Assembly: GCA_030607635.1 (NCBI GenBank)
Contig: JAUWJP010000090.1
Span: forward strand, 1 to 7,030
Direction: 5' to 3'
DNA from: Candidatus Aminicenantota bacterium
GTDB lineage: Bacteria; Acidobacteriota; Aminicenantia; Aminicenantales; Aminicenantaceae
Length of the DNA: 7,030 nucleotides
Shown here: positions 1 to 6,309 of the stretch, in pieces
Position numbering within the stretch: the stretch's first letter is position 1
Layout of the letters: each line of letters begins with the position of its first letter
Notes under the pieces: generated by a model
What the model was told of the DNA's origin: nothing
The model's database searches: none
What the model saw: the letters and a program-made list of their open reading frames with translations, nothing else
Position numbers and translations under genes: made by a program

Positions 1-1949
1 CGATTTTAAAACAGTTTCCAGAAAATCGGGAAGTTGCAGCAAAGGCACAATTCCATATTGGGCTGTGTTACGAAAAATTGGGCCTGAAACAGGCACAAAA
101 AGCCTATCAAACAGTTATCCAGAACTATGGAGAACAAAAAGAAGTTGTAGCTAAAGCCCAAGACCGGCTTTCGAAATTAGAACTATCAAAGGTGAAATCT
201 AAAGAGCCAGAGGGAATCAGAATCAAACAGTTATGGAAACGTGATGTGGAGTTTTACGGAACAGTATCTTCCGATGGCCGGTTTCTCTCTTATGTAAATT
301 GGGGACATGGAGATATCGCCATTCGCAATTTAACGAACGGAGAAAATCAGGTTATAACCAATGAAGGGACCTTGTATGAACAACAGAACCATGCATTAAA
401 TAATGTGATTTCAAAAAACGGAAATCAGATAGCTTATTCTTTTTTCAATATACATAACACCTACGATTTACATCTTGTTGAAGTGGACAATCCCTCACCC
501 CGCATTCTCTACAGCAATAAAGATGAGGATGTGTATCCAGTAGCCTGGCTTTCAGACAAAAAGCTTATAGTGAGAAGACACAACAAAAAAAATAAAACAG
601 TTCAAATCGTCTCTTTTAACATTTCCGATGGAACACATCATGTGCTGAAAACATTAGAAGAACGGAATTGGGGATATTTGTCCTGTTCTCCTGACGAAAA
701 GTATATTGCTTATGAGTTTTTAAACAAAAAAAACAATAGGAATACGGATATCAATTTATTGGTGATGGATGGGAGCAGTGAAATTTCTCTGATTACTCAT
801 CCGGCTAATGACAGGGTACTTGGGTGGATTCCCGGAAGAAAAGAGTTCCTGTTCTTGAGTGATCGTTCAGGGACATTTGATTTATGGGCGATTCCTGTGA
901 AGGATGGAAAACCCTCCGGACCGGCTAAGCAAATATATATTGATATTGGAGAAATCCAACCAATGGGTTTTTCTGAGAACGGAGACTGCTTTTTCAGCAT
1001 TTACAGGCGTCATTTTAATACTTACACTGCACCTTTTATCTTAAAAACAGGTGAGATTAAAGAGAAATCAGGCAAGCCTTTGTTGGGTTCGGTTATCTAT
1101 GTAACATGGTCTCCGGATGGACAATACTTAGCCTTTATTAAAGAGGATGCAAAAGCAGATAATCCCTGGCAGCTCACTCTTCAGGATTTAAAAACCGGCG
1201 AAGAACGTAAACTTGCGACTAATCTGTTTACTGCCAACTCACCTTGCTGGTCACCCGACGGAAATTCGATTTTAGTTATTGGGCGAACAAATAGAAACAA
1301 ATTTTCCGCAGAAGATTATAATGGAGGCATTTATGTCGTTGATGTTAAAACAGGCCAAACAACCGAAATTCTTGTTTTATCCGATTATAAATTCAATCGC
1401 CCGGTTGATGCTGCCTGGCCCCTCTCCGATATTCAATGGTCTTCGGATGGGAAGAGCATTTTCTATCTGTTTTTTAAAGACCGCCTTGTAAAACACGATT
1501 TGGGAACCGGCGAGGAAAAAATACTTTACAAGCACTCACATTTCAGCAGGGGACTATTGAATCGTTCCCCTGACGGAAAAAGCCTGCTTTTTGCAGTCAT
1601 AAACTCTGAGGAAAAGAAAGATCATCTCTATACGATGTCTGTAGAAGGAGGAAAAGTAAAAGAATTGTGCACCTCTCAGGAAGCTGATGGATTCGATAGG
1701 GGTATGTGGTCTCCTGATGGTCAATATATATATTTTTCTGAAGGATGGAAGGGAAACAATTTATGGCGTATCCCTGCAGAAGGTGGAAACCCTCAAAAAG
1801 TCTGGCACTCAAAAAATAGAGGTTATGTTTGGAGCATTCACCCTGGAGGACAACAAATAGCTCTTACTTTACAGGAGCGAGAAGCAGAATTCAGAGTGAT
1901 TGAGAACCTGGTTCAGGAGCTTGAAAAAATTTATAATATATCTAAATGA
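1..1949 (+). CDS. TPR plus PD40 (TolB-like) beta-propeller protein, 5' end outside window
   Basis: The reading frame is open from base 3 to the TGA at 1947-1949 (648 codons). A TTG at 78 is not the real start: the codons before it encode clear TPR-like sequence (QFPENREVAAKAQFHIGLCY), so the gene begins left of the window. The order is one or two N-terminal TPR helices (about residues 1-60), a short charged linker, then a long propeller region. The propeller has repeated S(P/S)D-(G/E)-(R/K/Q/N) turns, such as SSDGRFLSYVNW, SPDEKYIAYEF, SPDGQYLAFIK, SPDGNSILVIG, SPDGKSLLFAV and SPDGQYIYFSEG, each starting a PD40/WD40-like blade. The segment with LSDRSGTFDLWAIPV and DGKPSGP matches a recurrent family of propeller proteins in Aminicenantes/Acidobacteria-type genomes (recalled, not searched). 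No catalytic residues are recognisable. The likely role is protein-protein or ligand binding, probably outside the cytoplasm, but a signal peptide would lie off the edge. No convincing terminator follows the stop. Confidence 0.9.
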   Translation, partial: ILKQFPENREVAAKAQFHIGLCYEKLGLKQAQKAYQTVIQNYGEQKEVVAKAQDRLSKLELSKVKSKEPEGIRIKQLWKRDVEFYGTVSSDGRFLSYVNWGHGDIAIRNLTNGENQVITNEGTLYEQQNHALNNVISKNGNQIAYSFFNIHNTYDLHLVEVDNPSPRILYSNKDEDVYPVAWLSDKKLIVRRHNKKNKTVQIVSFNISDGTHHVLKTLEERNWGYLSCSPDEKYIAYEFLNKKNNRNTDINLLVMDGSSEISLITHPANDRVLGWIPGRKEFLFLSDRSGTFDLWAIPVKDGKPSGPAKQIYIDIGEIQPMGFSENGDCFFSIYRRHFNTYTAPFILKTGEIKEKSGKPLLGSVIYVTWSPDGQYLAFIKEDAKADNPWQLTLQDLKTGEERKLATNLFTANSPCWSPDGNSILVIGRTNRNKFSAEDYNGGIYVVDVKTGQTTEILVLSDYKFNRPVDAAWPLSDIQWSSDGKSIFYLFFKDRLVKHDLGTGEEKILYKHSHFSRGLLNRSPDGKSLLFAVINSEEKKDHLYTMSVEGGKVKELCTSQEADGFDRGMWSPDGQYIYFSEGWKGNNLWRIPAEGGNPQKVWHSKNRGYVWSIHPGGQQIALTLQEREAEFRVIENLVQELEKIYNISK

Positions 1950-2045
1950 TCCATATAAATTACAAATAACATCCCGGTTGTTCCGCCTGAGATGTGTCGC
2001 GGTTCAGCGAAATTTGGACAAAACTTGCGTTATCTTAAGCTAATG
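1950..2045. other. Short intergenic stretch, nothing recognised
   Basis: This AT-rich spacer lies between the PD40 stop codon and repeat copy 1. Only weak inverted repeats such as CCGC/GCGG are visible, with no T-run, so no terminator is called. It may contain the flank or outer end of the neighbouring decayed element. Confidence 0.4.
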
Positions 2046-2169
2046 GATAAGAAATTGCTTTAGTTGCGATGACTGAACATCCGTCTTAGGTGCGATTTTT
2101 CCGTCCACCCATCATGAAAAAAGGTAAATCCTGAGAGAGATGGAGTCAAGGCGAGCTTGAGAGGTGCCG
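2046..2169 (-). repeat. Direct repeat copy 1, IS91-like element 3' end (putative oriIS side)
   Basis: The segment begins GATAAGAAATT and ends near GAGAGGTGCCG. It aligns by eye along its length to 3115-3239 in the same orientation. Shared blocks include GATAAG at the outer edge, TTTTCC-GTCCA-CCATC in the middle, and GTCAAGG...GCTTGAGA near the inner end, with small indels. Identity looks like roughly two thirds; it was not computed. Because copy 2 lies just downstream of a transposase C-terminus on the minus strand, this copy is read as the orphan 3' end of a related element. No transposase coding sequence is recognisable beside it. Confidence 0.6.
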
Positions 2170-2177
2170 TTGAGTGA

Positions 2178-2306
2178 CCAAGAGATGGGCATGGGGGTGA
2201 AGAACTCCTTCCTGTTGCGGAAATGCGCCTTGAAAAAGAGGTAAGGGAAACCTGTGATGAATTAGTTCCTCCTGGAAGTGCGGCTGCGAACTTTTTTAAG
2301 GCGTAG
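2178..2306 (+). other. Possible coding remnant (C-terminal 42 codons of unknown gene)
   Basis: A frame with protein-like composition runs from just after a stop at 2175-2177 to TAG at 2304-2306. An ATG at 2223 would give a 27-residue peptide starting MRLEKEVRETCDEL and ending AAANFFKA. It begins only about 9 bp past the inner edge of repeat copy 1, as if the 5' part of a gene had been cut off there. No good ribosome binding site precedes the ATG. I do not recognise the sequence; it may be chance. Confidence 0.2.
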
Positions 2307-2399
2307 AAGTATCGCTCCTGTTATTCAGCAATTGTCACAACTTTCTTTATAGGCAATTACCGATAAGCAGTTAACACCCGGGCTGAAGTTATTTTTTTC

Positions 2400-2428
2400 T
2401 TGACTTTTCTGCGTGAAGTGCTTATCTT
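2400..2428 (+). promoter_or_regulatory. Sigma70-type promoter for a short plus-strand transcript
   Basis: The -35 box TTGACT (2400-2405) is separated by exactly 17 bp from the -10 box TATCTT (2423-2428). A T-rich stretch lies immediately upstream (2392-2398). Transcription would start near 2434-2437, about 70 bp before the terminator at 2476-2505. Confidence 0.55.
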
Positions 2429-2434
2429 TTATAT

Positions 2435-2506
2435 GAATGGCTAAAGCCCAAGACGGTTTGTCCGCTGGGCGATAAAAAAAGGGCTCGCTTCGGTGAGCCT
2501 TTTTTA
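2435..2506 (+). ncRNA. Predicted ~70-nt short transcript (sRNA or 12-codon leaderless mRNA)
   Basis: A promoter (2400-2428) and a strong hairpin terminator (2476-2505) bracket about 70 bp with no gene of ordinary size. The transcript contains a second stem, GCCCA (2446-2450) with TGGGC (2466-2470), and an inner CGG/CCG pairing. An alternative is that it encodes a peptide: ATG at 2437 opens MAKAQDGLSAGR followed by TAA at 2473, and the predicted transcription start is within a few bases of the ATG, so it would be leaderless or nearly so. I do not recognise an RNA family. It converges on the NYN gene, and its terminator overlaps that gene's stop codon. The 5' end is inferred from promoter spacing only. 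Confidence 0.35.
2476..2505. terminator. Bidirectional intrinsic terminator with cUUCGg tetraloop
   Basis: Thirteen base pairs close a TTCG loop (2489-2492). The A-tract 2476-2480 pairs with the T-run 2501-2505, and the GGGCTCGC arm pairs with GTGAGCCT, with two G-T wobbles. C-TTCG-G is an unusually stable tetraloop. The T-run on each strand lets it end both the short plus-strand transcript and the minus-strand NYN gene, whose TAA (2504-2506) lies in the base of the stem. Confidence 0.88.
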
Positions 2507-3085
2507 TTTAAATTCAATTTTATCCTTTATTGCTTCTAAGAAAATTACATCGTGGGCCGCTTCTGCTAACTCATCATTGGTACAATTCTTTAATCCAAGA
2601 ACAATAGTTTTTTTGCCCTGGTTTTTTACGCGACGTAATAACCTTATAAAATCTCCATCCCCACTGCAGAAAACAAAGACATCGATATCTTTACTTAATA
2701 AAATATCCATCACGTCCATTGTTAGTTCCACATCAAAGTTGCATTTTAACTTATACTGTGACAGATCCTTATCAAAAATTCTTCGGACAGGCTTTGATCT
2801 AAAAATAAAATTAAATGATCGCAATACTTTGAAATAGGCCTTTTTCTTCTTTTTAGTTTGATTGAAAGCATCGTATGTTGCGTTGGGGCGCGTATGAAAA
2901 TAGCTGCTTTTTGAAGGAATCCCCTCGTAATAAAAAACAAAAGAGGCGACATAGCCTCATCCTTCAAGGAACTGAATTAATTTTTTATAATCAATTCTCC
3001 ACTTATTGAATAAATTATAGTGATAATGCCCGGCATCAATAAACACCGCTGCCTTTGGTAAACTTGAAGGATTATTCAACTGCAT
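2504..3085 (-). pseudogene. NYN-domain (LabA/DUF88-like, PIN-fold) protein interrupted by in-frame TGA
   Basis: One minus-strand frame spans 194 codons from ATG (3085-3083) to TAA (2506-2504), broken only by TGA at 2959-2957 (codon 43). Codons 1-42 carry the NYN start motif AAVFIDAGHYHYNLFNKW (Asp17). Codons 44-193 carry CNFDVELTMDVMD (Asp118, Asp124, Asp127), VFVFCSGDGDF (Asp143, Asp145) and the C-terminal DELAEAAHDVIFLE. These are the conserved acidic positions of NYN domains, which are PIN-like, metal-dependent, predicted RNases. Both halves are in the same frame and together have the usual single-domain length, so one substitution explains the break. A Shine-Dalgarno-like AAGGGA (3091-3086) touches the ATG but sits 6 nt before a TTG at codon 3 (3079), which may be the true start. 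The function if intact would be RNA cleavage, target unknown. As written, only a 42-residue fragment would be made unless the TGA is read through or is a sequence error. Confidence 0.85.
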
Positions 3086-3114
3086 TCCCTTATGAGCATA
3101 TATATTACATTGTT

Positions 3115-3239
3115 GATAAGAATTTCCTTTTCAGCTTTGCTGGCTGAGTGAGCATTTTTGTCTCAATTTTCCTGTCCAACCATCGTTGAGAAATATAAGT
3201 CAGGATAAGAAAGATGTCAAGGACGGCTTGAGAATGCCG
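3115..3239 (-). repeat. Direct repeat copy 2, IS91-like element 3' end (putative oriIS)
   Basis: This segment aligns with 2046-2169 in the same orientation: GATAAGAATTT at the outer edge, then TTTTCCTGTCCAACCATCG, then GTCAAGGACGGCTTGAGA. It lies downstream of the transposase stop at 3317. The similarity to copy 1 ends at the GATAA edge, which suggests the element boundary. That boundary is 30 bp from the NYN start codon, so the insertion probably replaced the native NYN promoter. Confidence 0.6.
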
Positions 3240-3316
3240 GAATATCGTCCTGAGGCCGTTCGAGGCGCCAAAAGCGTCTTAAATCATCCGGACCTCCCCT
3301 CCATGGTAAAAAAAGA

Positions 3317-3487
3317 TCATGAAAAATATTCGCTGCCGGCTTCGGTAGTCATCAACATTTCCTGATAAGCCACCTGAGCCGGGGGAGGTTTGTCTGCGGC
3401 AAAGGTCAGCTTGAGGTGGTTGAGGATCTTCTCCACCAATGCCTGAGAGATCATCTCCTCCCGAAGGAGAAGAGCGAAGACCTCTTC
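3317..3487 (-). pseudogene. IS91-like (Y2 rolling-circle) transposase remnant with internal deletion
   Basis: A minus-strand frame reads EEVFALLLREEMISQALVEK, then IL-NHLKLTFAADKPPP, then AQVAYQEMLMTTEAGSEYFS and a TGA at 3319-3317. From memory of the family, the first block resembles the stretch preceding the (S)WRHSGF-V motif in the middle of IS91-type transposases. The second resembles the far C-terminus (I-NHLKLTF-A-PPP...EYFS). They are joined directly at EKIL/NHL, so the region between them, including the catalytic Tyr part, is missing. The zinc-finger N-terminus and HUH motif are absent too. The frame stays open upstream to about 3538 but that part (YHPTGIGNIKNS) is not recognised. It is non-functional. 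Its own 3' end (copy 2) follows downstream. Confidence 0.6.
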
Positions 3488-3543
3488 ACTATTTTTAATA
3501 TTTCCTATACCTGTAGGGTGGTACTTTAGAGAACGTCCCCCAT

Positions 3544-6213
3544 TTACTTCTTGCCCAGGGCGCGAAGCAAAGCAGCATATTCTTCGAGTGTATCTTTCAA
3601 ATCCGGGTCGTCCGGGCTTAAAATCTTTTCTTGAATTGCAAGGACCTTCTTGTAAAGTGATTCAGCTTCGTTAAGCCGATTAAAGCGGTGGTGATATATA
3701 TAGGCAAGGTTGTAAATAGTGTTGGCTAGTTCAAGCTGGTCAGAATCTGGGTGGTTTTCACGGATTGCCAGTGCACGTTGAGAAAGCTGTACAGCTTCAT
3801 CGTACTGACCTTTCTTATCGTAAAGACTGGTGAGTCCATCAAGAATACCAGCCACAAGGAGATGATCCTGCCCAAGCGCCTTTTCCCGAATAGCAAGCGC
3901 CCGTTTGTAGAACAATTCAGCTTCATTCAGCCTGTCATTCTCCAGATAGAGATAGGCAAGATTACTAAGGCTCTCGACTACATCAGGATGGTCAGGGCCG
4001 AGTGCTTTTTCCTTTATTTCCAGAGAATGCTTATAAATTGCTTCTGCTTCGCTATATTTTTTCTGGTATATATAGAGTAGTGCGAGATTACTAAGGCATC
4101 TGGCAACTTTCGGATGGTCTGGCCTGAGCGCTTTATTCTGTATTTCGAGGGCTTGCTTATAAAGAAGCTCGGCATCAATATATTGGCCGCTGCGGAAGTA
4201 GAGAGCCGCAAGACTCTCAAGGCTATCAGCAACATCGGGGTGGTTCGGTCCCAGTGCTTTTTTCCTGATTTCCAGAGCCTTTTTGTAAAATACTTCTGCC
4301 TCGTTTAACTTGCCTTGGTTGTAGTAGAGAAGCGCTAGGTTATTAAGACAAATCGCCACTTCTGGATGGTCTGAGCCGAGGGTTTTTTCCCGGATTTTAA
4401 GAGCCCGTCTGTAGAGCGGCTCTGCCTCACTGTACTGACCTAATTTATAGTAAAGAGCCGCAAGGCTGTTGAGGCTCCGGCCTACGTCAGGATGATCCGA
4501 ACCCAAAATTGTCTCTCTAATCGTCAAGGCTCGCTTGTAAAGCTGCTCAGCATCACTGTACTGGCCTTTCATGTAATAGAGGATTCCAAGGTCTCTTAGA
4601 CTCTCTGCGACATCGGGATGGTTAGGGCCCAACGCCTTCTCTCTAATTTCAAGGGCTCGCTTGTAAAGCGGTTCTGCCTCATCGAAGTTGCCCTGTTTGT
4701 GATTAATCAAAGCACAACTGTGGAGGCTTTCAGCCACATCGGGATGATCCGGAGCCAGTGCCTCCTCTCGAATTTGGAGAGCTTGCCGTGAAAAGCGCTT
4801 AGCCTCTTTATATTTGCCCTGCCGTTCGTAAAGAATGGCGAGGCTGAAGAAACTATCAGCCACCTGAAGGTCCTCGCTGCTGAGATATTCCTTTCGGATA
4901 TCCAGAGCTTTTCTCTGAAGCGGTTCTGATTCCTTATAAAGCCCCAGCTTTCGATAAACAGTCCCAATTGTGTCCATCAGCCTTGCCCGCGAAAGAGGCT
5001 GGTCTTGAAGCTCTCGAGCGACTTCTTTTGCTCCTTTACTGAGAATCTCCCGAGCGGTGATTGTGTTGCCACGGGCCTCACCAGGGTCTGATACTTCAAA
5101 CAAATCAACAAGAAACTCGACAACACTTACAACCTCATCACGTGCCTGGATTGCAAGGCTTCTCTCTTGCCGAAGGTCCAGAGTGTACTTGAAGCCTGCA
5201 AGGACAAATACTGCTAAGACTCCTGCGGCGATGAGATTTCTTATGCGTCTTTTTGGCTTTTCACGGATTCGACGCAATCGCTCTACTGTCTCTACTGCTG
5301 ATGGTCTAGCCATCGGGACAGGAGACTTGAGACGATTAATTAATGCTGCCAAGTCAGAACTCACGCCTGTAATAGGCCTTGTCTCTCCTCTCACTGCCTT
5401 TTTTAAAAGAGTTGTGAAATCAATGGCTTCTTCATAAGGAGATTGGCTGCTGAAGAGCTCCTGCAGCATAAGCCCGAAGGAGTACATGTCGCTTGCAGCA
5501 CTCACCGGCTCACCTCTGGCCTGTTCCGGGCTCATGTACAGTGGAGTTCCCATTACTTTTCCATGCTTTGTTTTAAATGTAACAGGCAGATGCTTGGGTG
5601 AAATTGGTCCAGGTTCTTCGCCAGCAGGAGGCTGATGTGGTGTTATCGTCAGGGTTTCTGAATCCAGTGTTTGGTCCATATCAAAATCGAGCGGTTCAAT
5701 CTCTTTCTTTGCTTTTAACATTACCTGTCCGGATTTGGATTCAATGAAACAGGCTATGCCAAAGTCGAGCACTTTAATCTCGTTGTTATTCATCAGCATG
5801 ACGTTGGAAGGTTTAAGGTCGCGGTGTACGATGCCTTCCTCATGCGCTGCCACTAGTACTTGAGCTATTTGTTCTGCAATTTTAAGTTTAAGAGATTTGT
5901 CCAGCCCTTCCTTGAGTGCCTGGTTTAAATTCTTGCCTTCGATAAACTCGAGAACCAGAAAATCACTTTCTTTTCCTTCGATGTAGTCATGAATCTGGCA
6001 TATATTTGGATGCTCGAGCTGGGAAAGTACGCGTGCTTCGCGAAGAAAGCGGTCCTTAGCTTCAGGGTCCAATCTAGACTTCTCCCCAAGCGCCTTAAAA
6101 GCAACCTTGCGTTTGAGAGTTTCGTCAAACCCGACGTAAACTTCTCCCATCCCTCCTACACCAAGGACATCTACGACACGGATATGCCCGATAGTCTTAC
6201 CGAGTAAAGTCAT
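3544..6213 (-). CDS. Membrane-anchored Ser/Thr protein kinase with C-terminal TPR array
   Basis: This is an 889-residue Hanks-type kinase. The ATP loop is LGVGGMGEVYVGFD (residues 17-30), with Lys40 in VAFKAL, Glu59 in the C-helix, HRDLKPSN (130-137, catalytic Asp132), DFG (150-152) and GTPLYMSPEQARGE (222-235), then SDMYSFGLMLQELF (241-254). All catalytic residues are present, so activity is expected. The DFG-to-SPE segment is about 78 residues, with a Pro/Thr/acidic insert at about 156-217. A basic stretch (317-325) precedes one membrane helix (about 324-345, ending VFVLAGFKYTL). A linker with SDPGEARGNTITAREIL follows, then eleven kinesin-light-chain-type TPRs (402-868) and a partial twelfth. 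Topology is inferred as kinase inside, TPRs outside. The ATG is preceded by a weak GAGA/AGAAG site. The small membrane-protein gene lies 168 bp upstream in the same direction. The substrate is unknown. An IS91-like remnant begins immediately after the stop. Confidence 0.95.
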   Translation of the reverse strand: MTLLGKTIGHIRVVDVLGVGGMGEVYVGFDETLKRKVAFKALGEKSRLDPEAKDRFLREARVLSQLEHPNICQIHDYIEGKESDFLVLEFIEGKNLNQALKEGLDKSLKLKIAEQIAQVLVAAHEEGIVHRDLKPSNVMLMNNNEIKVLDFGIACFIESKSGQVMLKAKKEIEPLDFDMDQTLDSETLTITPHQPPAGEEPGPISPKHLPVTFKTKHGKVMGTPLYMSPEQARGEPVSAASDMYSFGLMLQELFSSQSPYEEAIDFTTLLKKAVRGETRPITGVSSDLAALINRLKSPVPMARPSAVETVERLRRIREKPKRRIRNLIAAGVLAVFVLAGFKYTLDLRQERSLAIQARDEVVSVVEFLVDLFEVSDPGEARGNTITAREILSKGAKEVARELQDQPLSRARLMDTIGTVYRKLGLYKESEPLQRKALDIRKEYLSSEDLQVADSFFSLAILYERQGKYKEAKRFSRQALQIREEALAPDHPDVAESLHSCALINHKQGNFDEAEPLYKRALEIREKALGPNHPDVAESLRDLGILYYMKGQYSDAEQLYKRALTIRETILGSDHPDVGRSLNSLAALYYKLGQYSEAEPLYRRALKIREKTLGSDHPEVAICLNNLALLYYNQGKLNEAEVFYKKALEIRKKALGPNHPDVADSLESLAALYFRSGQYIDAELLYKQALEIQNKALRPDHPKVARCLSNLALLYIYQKKYSEAEAIYKHSLEIKEKALGPDHPDVVESLSNLAYLYLENDRLNEAELFYKRALAIREKALGQDHLLVAGILDGLTSLYDKKGQYDEAVQLSQRALAIRENHPDSDQLELANTIYNLAYIYHHRFNRLNEAESLYKKVLAIQEKILSPDDPDLKDTLEEYAALLRALGKK
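3610..5010 (-). repeat. Tandem 126-bp repeats encoding eleven 42-residue TPRs
   Basis: Inside the kinase gene, residues 402-868 form eleven TPR units. Units 2-10 (3739-4872) are exactly 42 residues each, 9 x 126 bp, with consensus HPDVA-SL-NLA-LY---G-Y, then EAE-LYKRAL-IREKALGPD. Unit 11 has one extra residue (HHRFNRLNEAE), and unit 1 is longer and more diverged. The strict phasing fits growth by whole-unit duplication. The HPDVA...EAEPLY...IREK pattern is the TPR_10/TPR_12 kinesin-light-chain subtype, normally a peptide-binding superhelix. Confidence 0.9.
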
Positions 6214-6236
6214 AAGCTTCTCACAATATTAATCCA

Positions 6237-6269
6237 TTACCCAACGAAAATAAAGACAGACTCGACCAT
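6237..6269 (-). CDS. Possible 10-residue leader peptide upstream of the kinase
   Basis: ATG at 6269-6267 opens MVESVFIFVG and stops at TAA (6239-6237), 23 bp before the kinase ATG. The reason to list it is the ribosome binding site: GAGGAG (6281-6276) six nt upstream, much better than the kinase's own site. Its frame differs from that of the kinase, so it is not a longer kinase start. It could couple or buffer kinase translation. It may also be a chance ORF or the remnant of a lost gene start. Confidence 0.3.
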   Translation of the reverse strand: MVESVFIFVG

Positions 6270-6309
6270 CTTGGTCTCCTCACTTGACTCTTTCCCAGGG
6301 GATAGGGGA

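Noticed and set aside
78..80. TTG as start codon of the PD40 protein
   Set aside because: The frame is open to the window's left end and the upstream codons encode a good TPR helix, so the gene simply continues off the edge.
2504..2824. A separate 106-residue protein starting at TTG 2824
   Set aside because: It is only the C-terminal half of the NYN gene. The same frame continues upstream through conserved sequence to the TGA at 2957-2959 and on to 3085, and there is no ribosome binding site at 2824.
2493..2837. 114-codon plus-strand ORF
   Set aside because: It is antisense to the NYN gene and its product has no domain-like pattern, while the minus strand carries clear NYN motifs.
2957..2959. 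Alternative genetic code (TGA as Gly or Trp)
   Set aside because: The 889-codon kinase gene and the 648-codon PD40 gene contain no in-frame TGA, and TGA terminates the PD40 gene where its homology ends.
2930..2960. Selenocysteine at the NYN TGA
   Set aside because: NYN proteins have no known selenoprotein members. The only stem downstream (GGC/GCC within the next 12 bases) is too short and too close to be a bacterial SECIS element.
3751..4308. Plus-strand ORFs of 64-109 codons inside the kinase gene
   Set aside because: They are antisense shadows of the periodic TPR repeats; their products repeat only because the underlying DNA does.
3610..5010. CRISPR-like array suggested by regular repeats
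   Set aside because: The periodicity is 126 bp with no short conserved repeat plus unique spacers, and the translation is a TPR array.
5057..5437. 126-codon plus-strand ORF
   Set aside because: It is antisense to the kinase membrane helix and linker and is very rich in Arg/Ser/Thr, as expected from complementary coding DNA.
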